Assembly (NCBI RefSeq): GCF_021155765.1
Contig: NC_060112.1
Location: 18,600,001-18,664,000, forward strand
Direction: 5' to 3'
Length of the DNA stretch: 64,000 bases
Source: Diprion similis
Lineage: Eukaryota > Arthropoda > Insecta > Hymenoptera > Diprionidae
The first letter of the stretch is position 1, and the number at the start of each line of letters is the position of its first letter. The position numbers were made by a program, and so were the translations under genes. Below are positions 24,501 to 39,500 of the stretch, in pieces. A model generated the notes under the pieces. That model was not told where the DNA came from. It was given only the letters and a program-made list of their open reading frames with translations, and searched no databases.

Positions 24501-27500
24501 CCTTCCAGGACAGCCTGTCTTCCGTGAGTGAGTCAAAAGCCAGATTTCTCCCGTAGTAAATACCAAAGTTGTAAAGGCTCTGAGTTAAATCTGACCAGCA
24601 TGTCTTGTTCCATGGATTGTCTCCAATGTAAATCCACTTCACTTTTGTTACGTTAAAAACGCTTGATGAAACGCATCGCAGTTTATTGAACCGTAAATCG
24701 AGAGTCGAAGCCGCCGTGAGCGGGCGGAGAATTGCAACGTCTATACGCGTTAGGTCATTATATCGTAGATCCAATAGCCCGATATTTGATACGTTGGTAA
24801 AACTTCCTTCCTCGATAGACTGGATCATATTATTGGTTAGATCAAGTTTTTCCAAACGTTTCAATCCAGAGAATACGTTCGTTCCGATCGTCGTTAAGGC
24901 GTTTCTGGACAAGTTGAGGACCTTTAGATTCAAAAGACTCCTGAATGCAAAGCCTTCGATGTCGTTGACGGAGCAGTTGACGAAACTCAGCGATTTCAGC
25001 TGATGAAATTCCGTGAACGTATTTTCTGGGATATTCCGTATATTCGAATTGAAGAATTTGATCCGGTAAGTGTACCTCGGTACTTCAGCAAGATTGGCGA
25101 GACTCGCATTGCGACAAACGAACATCGATCTTCCGGGACCATTGCTACTGCAAAAATTGGCTAAAGTAGACGTCACGAGGGTCACAAGTAAAAGAAGTAC
25201 GTTTCGCATTCCGTCGCGATTAAGCGGACTGACATAACGAACTAATTTAGAGCCTGCCGGTTGAAGTTAGCTACCCCGGTGGACGGTGATAAATAATTCT
25301 CCGCGATTGCCGCGTCATTTCCGGTGCTGGGTACCATCGGATTGGCTCGTGTCACCTTCCTAGCATGATACTACGCCACACGCATTTAATTAACATCAAC
25401 TAACCGTACCTTTTCGCTGTTTATATGACATCGTTTTTTGACTGTCGCCTGTACTATTGTTACGCTGTCAATTTTATACGTGCCGTGGGAAAAGATCAGC
25501 ACCGGTGCTGGACATGGGAATTTGAACGATACGTGTGCGCACAGAACCTTCGTTCGACTTTTGACAAAAGTTCGGGAATCTTTGAATATCGTCGTTTTTA
25601 TACTGGTGGAAAAAGAGTTATGAATAAGTCAATTTTTACATGATCGTTCAAAGATGAAATTTTCAACCGGCACCATACCGCGTTTACGTTAGGAAGAGGG
25701 AAGAGTCTCATGGTTCGAGAAACCGAAATAAATAATTGATCACGGTCAGATATCGATTCTTAAACTACTTCGCTTCCACCCGCTCCTGGCTCTTCCCCCA
25801 AGCGGCATGGCAGCAATTCGAATCCCTTTCGCACGAGTAGCGCCGTTTTGCGTGGGCGAATGACGAGCTGATAAAATCGTTAACGTCTTCTCAGGATTCT
25901 TCGTCTTGCACTGGTATAATATTACAGAGAGTATTTACGACCTGAATCAGTTTACCTGCAGAGGACTTCAATCAATTTTAAGTTGTATTTATTTGATCAA
26001 TCGAGAAAAGTGGTTGCATAACCACGTGGGCACTAGGTAGTGGAGAAAATCTACTTTTCCACACGCCTGTCGTTGTCGGCTCAGCTAATGTTCCAGAGAT
26101 TACGCAATGTATGTCACCGGCTGTTTGATAGGTTGACATGCGTTGAAATACGTACGTGAAGTTAATTTTTTTCTACCCTTCAACTTCTGCTGGAGATTGT
26201 CAGGCACATTGACATGCGCGACAAGTTAAGATAGTGGTCTAAAGGTTTCGCAGAACCGATCGTCTTGCCAAGACTTACGTCTACCAGGTCACGCAAGAAT
26301 TCGTGCGGGGTGAATAACATCGAATTTTGACAAAGAGTCTTCGAACAAGGGTCTAAGCGTGTGGGTCAAACCCTCGAGTTGAAACGAGGCACGTTTGAGG
26401 TCTGTTGGTATCTTGGGACCCAGAACTGCTTCCACCTTCTTATTTTTTGAAATTGAAAATTTTTTTCATCTCGTTATATGCGGAGTTGTAATGTTTAATT
26501 TGTTAAAATGAAATATTGATTTTGCAAGGTTACCAACTTTTTTTGCTGTTCGTTTAATTTCGGCCACAAACTACCGTTCTCAATGACGTATGAAAATCGT
26601 ACATCTACCTTAGACTTTGGAGTTCCACTAATCAAGAAGAAATTCTTGGACGTGAAAACGTTGCGAAATTTCCATGGAGTTTTAAAAGTTCCCCACTCAA
26701 CGTCAATGAGGAACATTCTACTCAATCCAACGTTCTAGATTCATGCGATGCAATTTACTTATTTCGCTCTGGCAGTGAGGTTTTCCGAGGCCGACGTGTC
26801 TCATGTACGCAAGTTCGTCCCAAGTACTCTGAAGACGATGGCTTTCAAAGTTATAGTCTAGATGCGTGCAGCAGCTGCATCGAGAAACTGAAACGACATG
26901 TGACGATCTCGAAACTTTCCGGCTTATCGAGCAAGAGAACCTCGTATCACCGACTGGAGAAAGAGGGCTGTAAAGCTCAACGTGTGTGGGTGCAGCATGG
27001 CACTCAGGACACGTATGCACATAGTTACGCGATGATATTTTTTCTCGTCACGATATCAATGCTCGGTCCGGCCAACTTTATGGCTTTATTTTTTCTGCCG
27101 TCAAGCCGTCAAGAGTGAAAGACGCGCACTTTTCTGTGAAGTCAGCGTAATTGGAATTCCAGGAAATAATACATTAAGGTTGACTGAAGTATAACTTTAA
27201 TGGTACGATCTACCCCAGTCATCTTATGTCGACAATGTTTATATGTTCGTAGGTGAAGACACGAAGATGAGGTTCAGTGTGGCACCCCAGCCGGGGGAAA
27301 GTGGGTTCACCCAATGGCTAGACGCCATGAAGATGGTGGCACGACTCCCTGGTGGTATACCACCAGAGTTCAGAAAGAGAGTGAGTATCGCACTGGCTGT
27401 TCAACATTATAATGATTAACAATTTCACAACACATCCAAAGAATTTTTGCGTGATTCAGCTGAAAGTGGTACTGAGAAGCCATTTGTCCTGATAGATACT

Positions 27501-30500
27501 GTTTAATAAGTAGTCATTACTGTCCCTTTTTCTGTTTCCCATTAATTCTACTACTCCCACGCAATGTTGGAAAAATATTTTCACGGTTTTATTTTAAACT
27601 AACATGCTGCGGTGTAAAACTTCACGAGGAAATAGCCATCAAACTATTAGGGGTTATCGATATTGGCGATTTGATCATCGGTCGTAGCTGTATAAGGTGT
27701 ATCTTGCTAGCGACACTTTATATCCTCGTTATTTGCAAAAGATATTCGTGCAGCTTATTTTGCCATTAAAAACGGTTTCTCAGATACCCGAGTTTATTGC
27801 GAACACCTGCCTCGTTTGTCTGTTCGAATATCGCTATATGATACGCCGGTAAACGATATAGAGTGGACACATCTCTGTAAGATGGCGTCTTGGAGAAATA
27901 TTTTCGAACGTCTTTGCGATTAAACGTTGGCAGACATCCAGAGTCTATTAACTTTGGTGATCCCCCCCCCCCCCCCCCGCGCCTCCGTTCACCACTTTAT
28001 AAAGATGAGGAAAGAGGTTTTTGCAGAAAGTCAATAACAATTTGGGACTTATACAAAACTTGGGCAATAAATATAAGAAGTACCTTGATCTCTTACTAAC
28101 GGGAGCTTCCCATGTCCACAGTTGTGGCTGACGCTTTCTGAACGACATCTTCAACAGCGTGGAGTTGATTGGCGACAGGCAGAAAAGCTCTGCTTCAACG
28201 AGTGGAGCAATCCAGACGACGAGGAGCTCGGCATACAGATCGTCAAGGTGGGTAAACGTTGACCAGTTATCCTCTCGCCTGATCACGTTCTCGGGCTTTC
28301 AAGCTCCGCACCTTCATCTGCCCGTACACTTTACGGATCTCATCACCTTCCGCGGCTCCAACTATGTGTAATACATTTTCGTTTTCATAATTTTGATCAC
28401 GTTTTCAATTGACGTTGCACAGCTGATCGTAATGTCGTATAGTTGGAAACCACTTGTTATCTTTGTCTGTCAATATAATTTCACGCCGCAAGAAATGTCA
28501 AAGCCAATAAACCAAATGGCATCGGAGGATCCATTCAGGCGGATAAGGGAATGCCAATAGGGCTCAGATTGAGCGTATCAGGTGGTACTGATCAAAGCAA
28601 CACTCAAGGGAAATGGTCTCTATGATTACCCGGGCAAGTAATTGGGTAGGCTTTCTGTACGGTATGAACTATTCAAACAACTTCGAAATGGAATCATTGG
28701 AGGCAGAGCCATTCCCGTCGGACCGTTTCAAAATTACACTTTATAAAAGTACGCACCAACACTTGTGATGTGTTTGAACGCATCTGGTGTACGGTGCTCA
28801 ATCTAGTATCGATTGTAGTCTTTGCCAGCTGGCGAACTGCCTGGAAGCCTTCCAATAATCCCATTACCGTCCTGCACATCGGCCTATCTATCCGTTGGCA
28901 CTCATTCCCGGCCGCCTACCCGAGGATGAGGCTCTCCTCCCAGTTCTTGGTGTGTTCACCCCCGGATCCCCGCGTTGCGATATACTATGTACCGCCAATT
29001 CCTGCAGTTTCTCGTACAATTGCCAATCAGTTAACGCGCGACACGGAACCCCTTCTCGGTAATACGGCGTTTGATTATAGCGTGATTAATTACCAGCTGA
29101 GCAACGCCGCATGCTGCATAACTCTAAGATCAATCCATGCTCGTATCATGCCTGAGGTAGCAAAAACTTGGGCATTTATATGCGCGATAATCATCTGCTA
29201 TGTTGAACGTTACGTTATAGCAGTACTAAATACAAGAGGAATCTGTTGTTTTAGGATGACAAGCCACGTCTCTTTCACGTTTTGTGTAGGGTGATCCAAC
29301 GTTTGGTGGAACGGCTACTATCATGTTTAATATTCTGTAGCTACACAGTGAAGATCGTAAGCTGATTGCTATATTTCGTGACATATGATGCTGTTTGATA
29401 AAATTAGGGAAACGCGTGACAGTCTGTGCTAAAAAATTATCATCACCGGACCTAATCAGCGTCAGATACAAACAACGTAAAGTACGGCAAGATGCGTGAG
29501 TAATCTGAAATACACATGTAAGGTTGGTTACAATGTCGCGTTTGGAAAGTCCACTTCAATTATCGGCCTGCGGCAAATTGACTCTCTTACACGATGAAAA
29601 CACACATGAATGCCGGGCCGACCTCTCTAGAGCTTTCCGGAAGGACTCTTCTTTCCGTCACGTGCCATATCGCCTCTGGATTTTTTTGTCAACTTGCCTC
29701 AGAGATCTTTACTATATACAGTTTAAGTGAAAAATCAAAGTAGCAGATTTCCTGCCTCAGCATATCTGAGTTGAAGATTTTTGTCTTGATGTTAGGACAA
29801 ATGTAGGCGGTCTTTTTGAGTCTCATTTTCAAATGAGATCCAACGAAGGAAAAACGAAATCTCTACTTTCACCCTTACATCTGTATAGGACCTTCACAGG
29901 ACAGGCTGCAGTCTGTTCTGTGGCGCAGCAGGACGCGACAATCAGGCAGTGCTTCGACGAGTCCTTCTTGGATTTGCACGTTGGAACAAGTCCGTTGGAT
30001 ACTGCCAGGGACTGAATGTCCTGGCTGCTCTGGTACTTCAGGTCATGGACCGTGCGGAGGCAGCTTCGGTCAAGGTCATGATTTATCTGATCGAAGGGGT
30101 TCTACCGGAAGGTTACTTTGCAGATAACCTTCGAGGACTCTCCGTAGATATGGCCGTTTTTCGTGACCTTCTTCGTATGCGGTTGCCGAAGCTCTCCCGT
30201 CATCTAGAAACATTGCAGAGTGACGCCAAGGATAAAGCGACTGGTAATGTTGCTTATCTGATGCACCTTTGAATTTTCAAAGTTTTTTTTATCCTTTGAA
30301 GATACTTGGGCGTACTTGTCGTAATTTACATCAAGCTTGTCAATGTGGTATCAAAAGTGTCACATATTTACCTAGAATAAAATGTAGTTGCTTGATGAAT
30401 TTTCAAGTGATCCGTTAATTATACGACGCAATTCCCTTATGCGTTGACGCTATTATTATTAGCAAGAATTTTACATTTTTGGGCTCCTGTCTAGTATAGC

Positions 30501-33500
30501 CATAACCAACTTATGACGCGAGGGATTCGTTGTTTTTCATGGCGTTTTTCATTCGATATTATTTCAGCTTGATGAATATTTGGAAGAGAGTTATTTTTAT
30601 AACAAGATTAACGTGTATTCAGAAGAGGACTATCTGTGTTCGTTTGCAAAAATTCGAAAACGTATAATATCATACATAGCTTTCATTAATATTGTTGTTT
30701 TCTAACATTCGTTATAAATTCCAATGAACTATCTTCATGAATGATGTGATTCCGCAAAATGCGTTCCATCTGTACGCTTCATTTATTCAAGACTTATAAA
30801 GTCTCGCGAAAATGGCTCAACTTACGACAACATTGTCAAAAAAATTTCCCTTGAGGCTCACAAGGCTCAAGAGAAAATTTCTTTTTAAGTTATAGCCGTA
30901 GGTATATACGTAGTTTCCCCTAATATCCTGCTTACTTAAAATTTCATATATTTTGCACCCACGTGTGTTCAGGATGAATGTACCTACCTTTGACAAGAAA
31001 GCGTGGGACGTTAAATGGAGATTTCCTCACGCTGTTTCGATTTAGTGACTAACAGCGAGAAATGCTATTCCAGGAAGCAGCTACGAGCCACCCTTAACCA
31101 ATGTCTTCACGATGCAGTGGTTCCTCACCCTCTTTTGTCATTGCTTACCCCAGGAGGCCGTGCTTCGAGTCTGGGATCTTATCTTCCTGGAGGGTGACGA
31201 AGTCTTGCTGCGAACCGCTCTCGCCATCTGGGAAGGATTAGCCGAGTACGTCTGCTGCGGAAGATCGCTTGCAATATTACTACACACTCTTTGAAAAAAA
31301 TTGACTCTTGTTCTTACCATGAATAATGAATTGTTATTTTCAGTCGGATAATGACCGTAACTTCGGCCGATGAATTCTACAGCATAATGGGGGTGCTCAC
31401 AAGAGAGATGCTGGAATTCACGGACACTAACAATCTCGTAAAGGTCAGATCGTTTTATCGTGATTGTTTTATCAAATTGATACTGCTTCGCTGCGCGTCA
31501 TTTCATTTCAACTTTTCCTCTCACTCTATATCGAGTTCGATATTTCGTGCAGAAGGGTTAAATCATTTTCACAGTAATTATGAAGAGTACGCAATTTAAT
31601 CAGAAGGTAGAAGAGCTATTGGAAAAATGAAGAGAGTAAACATAAATAATAATAACAGTACAAATAATGATCAGAATAATTTTCATACATGGCAATTCTG
31701 CCTGTAACGCCTGGCTACCTAAAGTCGTTCTCGTTATCTTAATTTTCATCCAATTCTAATCTATCTCACCCTCGTGATTCTGAGTAAAATATGCTCGGCG
31801 GCTGTATCAGTGCGCGGAAGAAAAAAGATTCAATTCAGCAAATTGCAGCTGGCATGGTAAGGAACTTGATTAATATTCCTCAAAGAATGATGGGTACCAG
31901 GCTCCGGAGGCAACTTGGGCGTCAACTATATTGCGCGTCATTAGCATTTATATGTCCCGTACACGGGGTTACTCGGAAAATGCGGAATGAAAAAAATGGT
32001 CCTACCTTTTCCTTCTTTTCCTTCTCTTCCTCTTTTTACCGACATAAATGACCGCATAAACGAGCTTCCTTTGCGACGTCCGGCCGTCCCTCGCTTCTCC
32101 CTTGTTAAATATACTCGCGGCATGAAATGAGGAGGTTCGAGTATGAGCTCAGCTCTCGTTTCATTCTCGGAAGAAAAGTCCGAAACCGGATCGCGTGACT
32201 TAAAAAGCATTCAAAACTTTCACCTTAAACGTGAAATTACCCCAGGAAGCACGCGCAATGTTATAATTCGACTTGGCTCGGCTTATGTCTGTACTGATTG
32301 GTCTGTGCACGTGACAGGCGATCGTGAGCACGGGGCCACTGATTGGAGTTACTGCCCTTCGCGAGAAGCATCGGTACAACATCACACCCTGGGCCCGACG
32401 ACTTAGCGACGATGACGAAACCGAGACTGAAGAGGACGAACGGCTCGCCGTCGCTGCCGCCATGTTCGGGATGTCGCACAGAGGCAGAAGAGGTACGAGA
32501 TACTAGTTTTTCTTTGAAAAAAATCGAAAACGTAAAGTAAAAGTGTATATCACACGTCAAATTATGAAACACGATCGTTTTTCTCTTGCAACGTTCGAGA
32601 GTATGATTACTCGCAGCTCGGCGGTCATCTCTCGTAACGATCGGATATAAAAGTAAAGTATTTCAGAGTTTTACGTAAACACTTGTACCTGTCAAGTATA
32701 ATCGTTCGAGTATCGTGACGAAAATTGAAAACAAAAATACCTGCCCTAAAATACCAGAGTTAAACTTTGCGCGTGAAAATCTTGTAATCTGACGAAATGA
32801 TCTACTAAACGTCGTAAAACGTCGAGTTTGACGACGGTAGAAATGACAGGAAATTAGCTACCGTGCGAGCGACGCTCTTGCCTCAGTAAAAGTTCCAGCT
32901 CTGTAATGTACTGAGATTCTATACATAGCTGGAATTGTTTCGTGCATTGGAATAATACGCCAAGTTTCAGAACGTGAAACTTCATCGTCAAGCTCGCTGC
33001 AGACGGTCGCAGCTAGTAACGATCGCGAGAGACTTGCATTGGACATCAGCACGCTGAAGCAGCAGTACGCGAAGCTGAGGGAACGGCAACGCCAAGCTCA
33101 CATAATACTCTCCGGTAACGTTAACAACTCTCCGTTAAACGCAGCAATAATCGTAAATGTTACGCTTCTTCAATGAATGGAAAAACAGTGTATGCATTTT
33201 ATGGGGTACTTTACGTACTGTATATACCAGTCAGGCATCTGTGCACAGGATTGCCTGATGAATTTTCGCTCCACCCTCACGATCGTTTTGGAGACTACCT
33301 TTTACTGCTGCAACTAATGGCTTGGACGATCAAAGTTGTCCAATTAGCGTTTGTTACATATAAATTCGTGGTACTTTAACACGAGGATACAATTTCACAA
33401 ACATCGAAGCGATGTACTATAGCTCTTGCATTTCTCAGTCTCCTTTTTAAATTTTTTTTTAGAAGTGTCAGGTGCCAAGTGCAGAAAAATTCTATATATA

Positions 33501-36500
33501 ATTCTAACCTGACAAGGATCAGGATTTGAGATAGAAGTAAATTTCGTTTCTGAAATCTCCTCTCAAAGCCTTCTCTCATTATTCCAACAGCTGCGTGCGC
33601 GAGACAGTCTCTCGTCCCTTCGGCCACTTCTCAGGCGATGAACCATTTGCTGGTGGGAAAAAGTGCCTTGGTTAGCGGCAAAGCCCGACAGCTAGGTCCT
33701 CTCCATGGAGCCGTGCCACCCAGGGCGAGACTTGGTCCTCCTCACAGCCCTAAGAACCCAAATAGAAAGGACAGGCAAGGCGTCACTCTTCATTGGAAGG
33801 ACACTAAAAGGCGAAAGGAAAACAAGGACGACACTCCAGGTATGAGTTCTATGGCTTTCTCGAATCATAATAAGAAGTGCGCGTAATTGGAAGATCTGGT
33901 TGTGAGATTCAATTAATTAAGAACATATATACAATATAAGATTGAACAACAAAATACGTTTCATTGTTGAAATCTTGCTGAGATTTTAATTATTAGAGCC
34001 TCTTACTTTACATAACAGAAGCTTCGATTATATGACGGGTAGGTTGAGTATAAAAGATTCAAGCTAGCGAAAACATCTGCGAGCTAATTATAAATAACTC
34101 CGTCAGCAAATTCCTGTAGAAACAATAATTTACCAGTCTTCACAGGACGGATTTAATCATCTCACAGTTAGTCGAGTTTTAGTGACTCTAAAATATTATT
34201 CATGCCAATTCTTTTGACAATTTGAGGGATTAACTTTTCCGAAAAACAATTATTTCCTGCCGGAATTTATAATTTTCCCATTTGTCAAAGTAGCTTTCGG
34301 CATTCTGCGTGTTGTAATTTGGAACTGTTTAATATCGAAGTTGAAGTACAGCAATTTTTTATCTTTTCATCCGAACTTTATCATAAATCATCCGAGCTAA
34401 TAATATTACAAGAAAAATTTCCCAACAGTTTTTCGCTTTGTTGATCGACATGTAAAATATTACCGACGCTAGGAAAATGCCTGTCGATCAGCAGCGGCTA
34501 CAAGTCCTTGTTCCTGTGGTCGGTAACAAGGTTGTCGCCGGATGTGACCGTACCAACGGTAGAATTTTGAGAAAAAGCATTTATCGATGATGTCCTTCTG
34601 AGCCATAGTCGTTCTCCGTTGATAACTTTCGCCATTAGTCAACCTCCGACCACCTGTTCGGTACCAACAGGTATGAGTATTGACGCAGGTGTGGCATACG
34701 GGAGAGTCAACATTCATTTACAGTCTGCAGAGGCGACAGGCGATGGTGGACTGCGGTCTGCTTATCCGTCGAAAGGCTTGGAAATAGTCAAATCGTGATA
34801 CTAGAAATTAGATCGGTGTAACCAGATCCCAGAGGACTAAATTCCTCGCGAACAAATTCATTCACTACGTGTGTAACGCAATCGCATTAAAAGTTTCGTG
34901 ATTTTGGAATCTACGTATCAAATGACGGCAGGGTAATTATTGATCTGTTTTGCTCCACAGGTGAAGGAACGTCTTGTGGCAACGGCGCTGAATCCACGGG
35001 TGATGGGATGTCGATCGTCACATCAACATCCCCGCGACTTTCTGCTGGTGCAAATGGCGACAGTGACAGCGACAGTACGTCGACGGAACTTTGCGACGAA
35101 CCAGATCGTCTCAGCGACGTCGACAGCGAGGAGCTCACCTCTAATTCCGATTGTTACATCATGGCGACCGACGAAGAGAAAAGTCCTCGCAGGGAAGGAA
35201 TCGACAATAAGACCTCATCCAGCCATCATGATTCTGCGTACGGTCAGCAAAAAGGAACACAGAACTTGAAGCCACCTTCAAACCTCGAGGAGACTTCGAT
35301 CTCGGAGATAACTGACCAGATCCGCAGGCTGTCAACGTCGACGGATAATGAGGGACTGGGAAGCTATCAGTTCGCCGATGAAAGGCCGGATCAAGTCGAA
35401 CGAGAATCGTTGGACTCGATGAAAACTGATGCTGCACCAGCGTTTGCCGTGGACGTCGAGTCGATCACTAGTCAGTTAGTTGAGCAAGTGGAAAAACCTT
35501 CCGAAATGTTAGCTAGTTTTGATTTTTCAAGCACCATTAGCGGTGGTACAAATACTGGTGAAAGTAGCTCAGTATCTGTTGAAAATGAAACTGAAGTTCA
35601 GATTCGTGACGAATTTCAGCTGACAGATGATAGCTTACTTGCGTTGAAAGTGCTTAAAGGTGATTCTAGTTCTCTAGTCCTGGAGTCATCGGATAATCCT
35701 GAAGTGTTCGAATTCGATGAAAAAGTAGCTGCAGATACTAGTGCGCGAATAGATAGGCCCGATAAGGGGAAGCGCTTTGATTTCGCTCCTGAGCTTAAAT
35801 ATTCAAATTTTGATGACGATCTAGTCGCCGTAGATTCACAGGCTAGACATTCTGGAACTGAGGTAGACTTTAGTAGCGACGCTTCGACCGTACAGCTTGC
35901 TTCTGCGCCAGGGATCATTAGCGATAATTTGAACAAAGTAGTTGCCGATTTAAAGCCTTACTCCAGATCCTACGTAATAGGACACGTTCCAATATCTCCG
36001 ATAAACTTAGAACAGAAGCTTAATTACTCAGCCGAATATCAATCCTCGACGGCTGCCATCAAGATTGTCGAAAGAGAGACGCAAGAGTTTTCAATGAAAG
36101 TAGACGAACCGCAGAAAAAGTCCTCCGGAGTTTTTGTAAATATTAGCAGCGTAGATTTCACCAGAAATGATGACTTGGTTCAAACTAAACCGGCAACGAG
36201 TCAAGCTGCGGTTGTTTGTGCTCGCTTAGAACCAAGTCAAAGTCCGAAGACACCAAGCAGTGACAAATCGTTCAGCTCTGGGGAAACCATGGGTCCAGAT
36301 TCGAGAACCTCCAGCTTAACGACCAGTCCTCGAACTCCGGTGAGCTTCGATTCGCGTGATTTTCACGCGGAGAAATCAGCCGCCTCTTCTGTGAGCTCGG
36401 AGTCAAAAACACTGACCCTTCGATCCATCGGTTCCGACAATCAGGATGTTCAGATGAAAGCAGAGATGCGAATTACATCCTTGGCCAAATCAAGTTCACC

Positions 36501-39500
36501 ATCCCTGATCAGCTTTGATTCTTTAAAAGGCAAATCGAGTCTGAGTCCGAAGCTTGAGGCGAGTAGCTCCAGCGACTCGTGCAGCCCGGATCGAAAAAAG
36601 TCTTCCGAAAGATCGTTTAGCTCGGATCTTCAATCGCCGATCAGTGCCAATTCAATAAAATTCACTTCAAACTGCAAAGGAGGTCGCGGCACCTTCTCCG
36701 ACTCTCCGATAAATCTTTGCTCCGCAACTTCCCCGTTTTACCCAATCGCACGCCCGAATGAAAAGACACCATCACCGTGCAGCAGTGCGAAGCAACAGAA
36801 CAGCACCACTGATAGTGAGGAGACTTCACCCGAGCAGAGGTCCACGAGTTCAAAGGGATCTGGAAAATTAACCGTTTCCGAATCGAGGGAGGATCGTGTC
36901 ATTACAAGCGAAGAGGGAATGGACTTGACCAGCGGTTCAAAGGACGAGTTTCGCCATAATTTTGCCAAAGAAAGATTGCAGAAAACCGATATCGAATCTT
37001 CGCTGGTGGACGATAGATGCAAAATGGAAGAAAGAGACACGACGCGTTTCTATGGGATGAACTACTCGCAAAGTTATCAGACCGAGTCGCAGCTGGAAGA
37101 AAATGAGTCGAGGGATCAATATGGGGATAAGGATACCGTGTCCCCTTTGCCGCGAGAAAAATTTGAAAAACTTACAATTTTCTATGACAAAAGTAGCAGA
37201 AGTTTGTTGGAGAGAAATAAAGAGAGAACGAACGAGCACGAAGTCGGTAAAGATTACTCGAAGCCTTTTGAGCGCAGCTCTAGCAGCTTAGACAAAAGAT
37301 TTACGGATTCGAAACTTTCCTCTTCGTCTGATGAGTTCGGAAGAAACAGCATGAAGAAACGGTCCAGCGATATTTTAGAGGACTTGAGGCATCTTGAGAT
37401 TAAAAGTACAGGCGATGCGGGATCGGAGAACGGACTCACCAAAAAGGCGAGCGATATTCTGCAGGATTTGAAGAGTCTAGAGGCTAGGAGGCAAGACACC
37501 TTTAGTGATTCTGCGAGCGGATTTTCTAAGGTCCGATTGACTGACCTTGAGATGAATATCCCGACCGTTTCTAGGAAGCAGTACGTGATCGAACCGAAAA
37601 TTCAAATCCAGGAAGACAGCGACAGCATTTTAAACACCCTAGCGCGAGTTTCGGAGAATACAAAGACTGGCGATGACAAGGAGCCGAAGCTGGGCGTCTG
37701 GACGAAAGTTAAGCCGCGTAAGAGAAGTGATAACGGTCGAAGAAGCAGTGACAGAGCGCTGAAAATCATGCAGGAGAACTCGGCGATTTTGCACAGAATT
37801 TTGACCTGTCAGGCGAAAAAGCGACTGCCCGACCTGGAAGAAATATCGAAAGAAATAACTATCAGTCCCATCAACGAAGAGATATCAAAAATATTTAGTC
37901 CAATTCTTGAGAAAATCGGCCTTAACGAACACGAAATTAACGAGGAGTTGGCCAGAATTAATTTCAAAGACTTGGACCAGCTCTCGGTGACCAGTGGTTC
38001 CGAATTCGATGCCAAGATCAACGACGAGCTCTCAAAACTTTCGCTGATCGATGATACCGAAGAGATCGACCATTTGGATCTGGACGAAGCTTTGTCCAGA
38101 GATTATCTGGACACGAGAGAGGCTCTGATCGATAGGCAGATAAACGAGGAACTTTCGAAGCTGCTAGCAAACTACGAAGAACGGCCTGCATCCTCGTCTG
38201 GTCTACCGCGTCAGGAGCAAGGCTCTTCTAGCCAAAACATCAGCGAAATGGAGGGATTGGACTTCTCGAGTATCTCGACGAACGTCTTTTCTCACAAGTC
38301 GTCGAACGACTCAATCGACACCAAGAGCGAGCTCGGCTCGATTCAAGAGGGCGTAATAAAACCGGAAAAATCCTACGATTACAACGACAAGCCGATCTCA
38401 TATCCACCACCGAAATACAACCTTCAGGACATATCGCCTAAAAGTGACATCGACATTTACCGGGAGTTGGAAAAACTCGACAAGATATCAGCCGGGGAAA
38501 TATACCCGAGTATGCAGCCGGTGTCTGCGCCTGAGGTGATTTCCACCAACCCTTACGCTTCCGATCACACGCTGACATACGGGGAGAGAATATCGCCGAT
38601 TTCAAGTTACACCTCGAAGGCAGATAAATCTTTCGACTTGTCGCCATTGAGGAGTCCCTACGACAGCTACAAACCGTACGACTTTAAGTCGAGAATATCT
38701 CCGAGGAAAACGCCGGGCAATCCGTACTCCGTTCGCTCATACGAGAAGTCCTCGATGGACTCGAGTTTTGAATTCGGTGATCACAACGTCGCCTCGTCAC
38801 ACATTTACGATCTGTCGCCGAAGAGGGCCGTTATTTCCAAGGAAACGCTCGAGTTTCGGGTGAGATACGACGACGAGCCACCCCCGAAAATTCGCAGCGA
38901 TGATTTCACCCTGCGGTCCTTTCAAACGGACATAGCTAACCTCGACAAAGGCGCTGCCTACTACGAAACGAACACGGTTGACCCCACAAAGTATCTTCCC
39001 CGAAACGAAAGAGGCTCTTCTGAGAAGGATATTGGCGAGTCAACGATCGACTATACGTACAACAAGTCGGACCTTTGCCCCAGGAAGTACCAGGACATTT
39101 CCTCTCAGGAATACTCCTACCATCAAACGTCGGATTACAACAGATCAAGTTCCTACATTTTGCCATCTTCGATCCGCGAAGACGAAATTGGCACTCATTT
39201 GACCGTTCGCAGACGCGAGTCGCACTCCCTGTCACCGAGCCACCAGTTTGCGACACGGAAACTACCCGTTCCGGTCAACCCTTACCTCGCTAAGCTTTCC
39301 CCTAGCTTAGAAGACGTCACGAAACGACCAGTTTCCCACCCGGAGTTCCTCGACAAAATGAACAGCGCCAAGTACGCGGATCATTCGAGCCAAGGGTCGC
39401 ATAACTACCGGAAATCTTCTCTGAGCTTGGGGAATATCGGGCATGCTAGCAGAGGCGCCACTCGTAGTCTGGAGAAGACGCCGAGCCCAAAGATCCAATT

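Larger units (their letters stand above)
27381..34960. other. Introns 4-11 of the TBC1D30-type gene
   Basis: The introns over 300 bp are 27381-28121 (with a 17-base C run), 28248-29888, 30244-31073, 31444-32317, 32493-32970, 33115-33590 and 33840-34960. None holds an exon I can support. The largest open frame (28770-29294) has no domain and no splice context. Confidence 0.6.

Noticed and set aside
24228..24566. 112-aa minus-strand frame inside the LRR gene
   Set aside because: It is a shifted frame of the LRR coding sequence.
28770..29294. 174-aa open frame within intron 5 of the TBC1D30-type gene
   Set aside because: No recognisable domain or splice context; the flanking exons join perfectly without it.
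34469..34717. 82-aa minus-strand frame in the last intron of the TBC1D30-type gene
   Set aside because: Featureless, no splice or promoter context.
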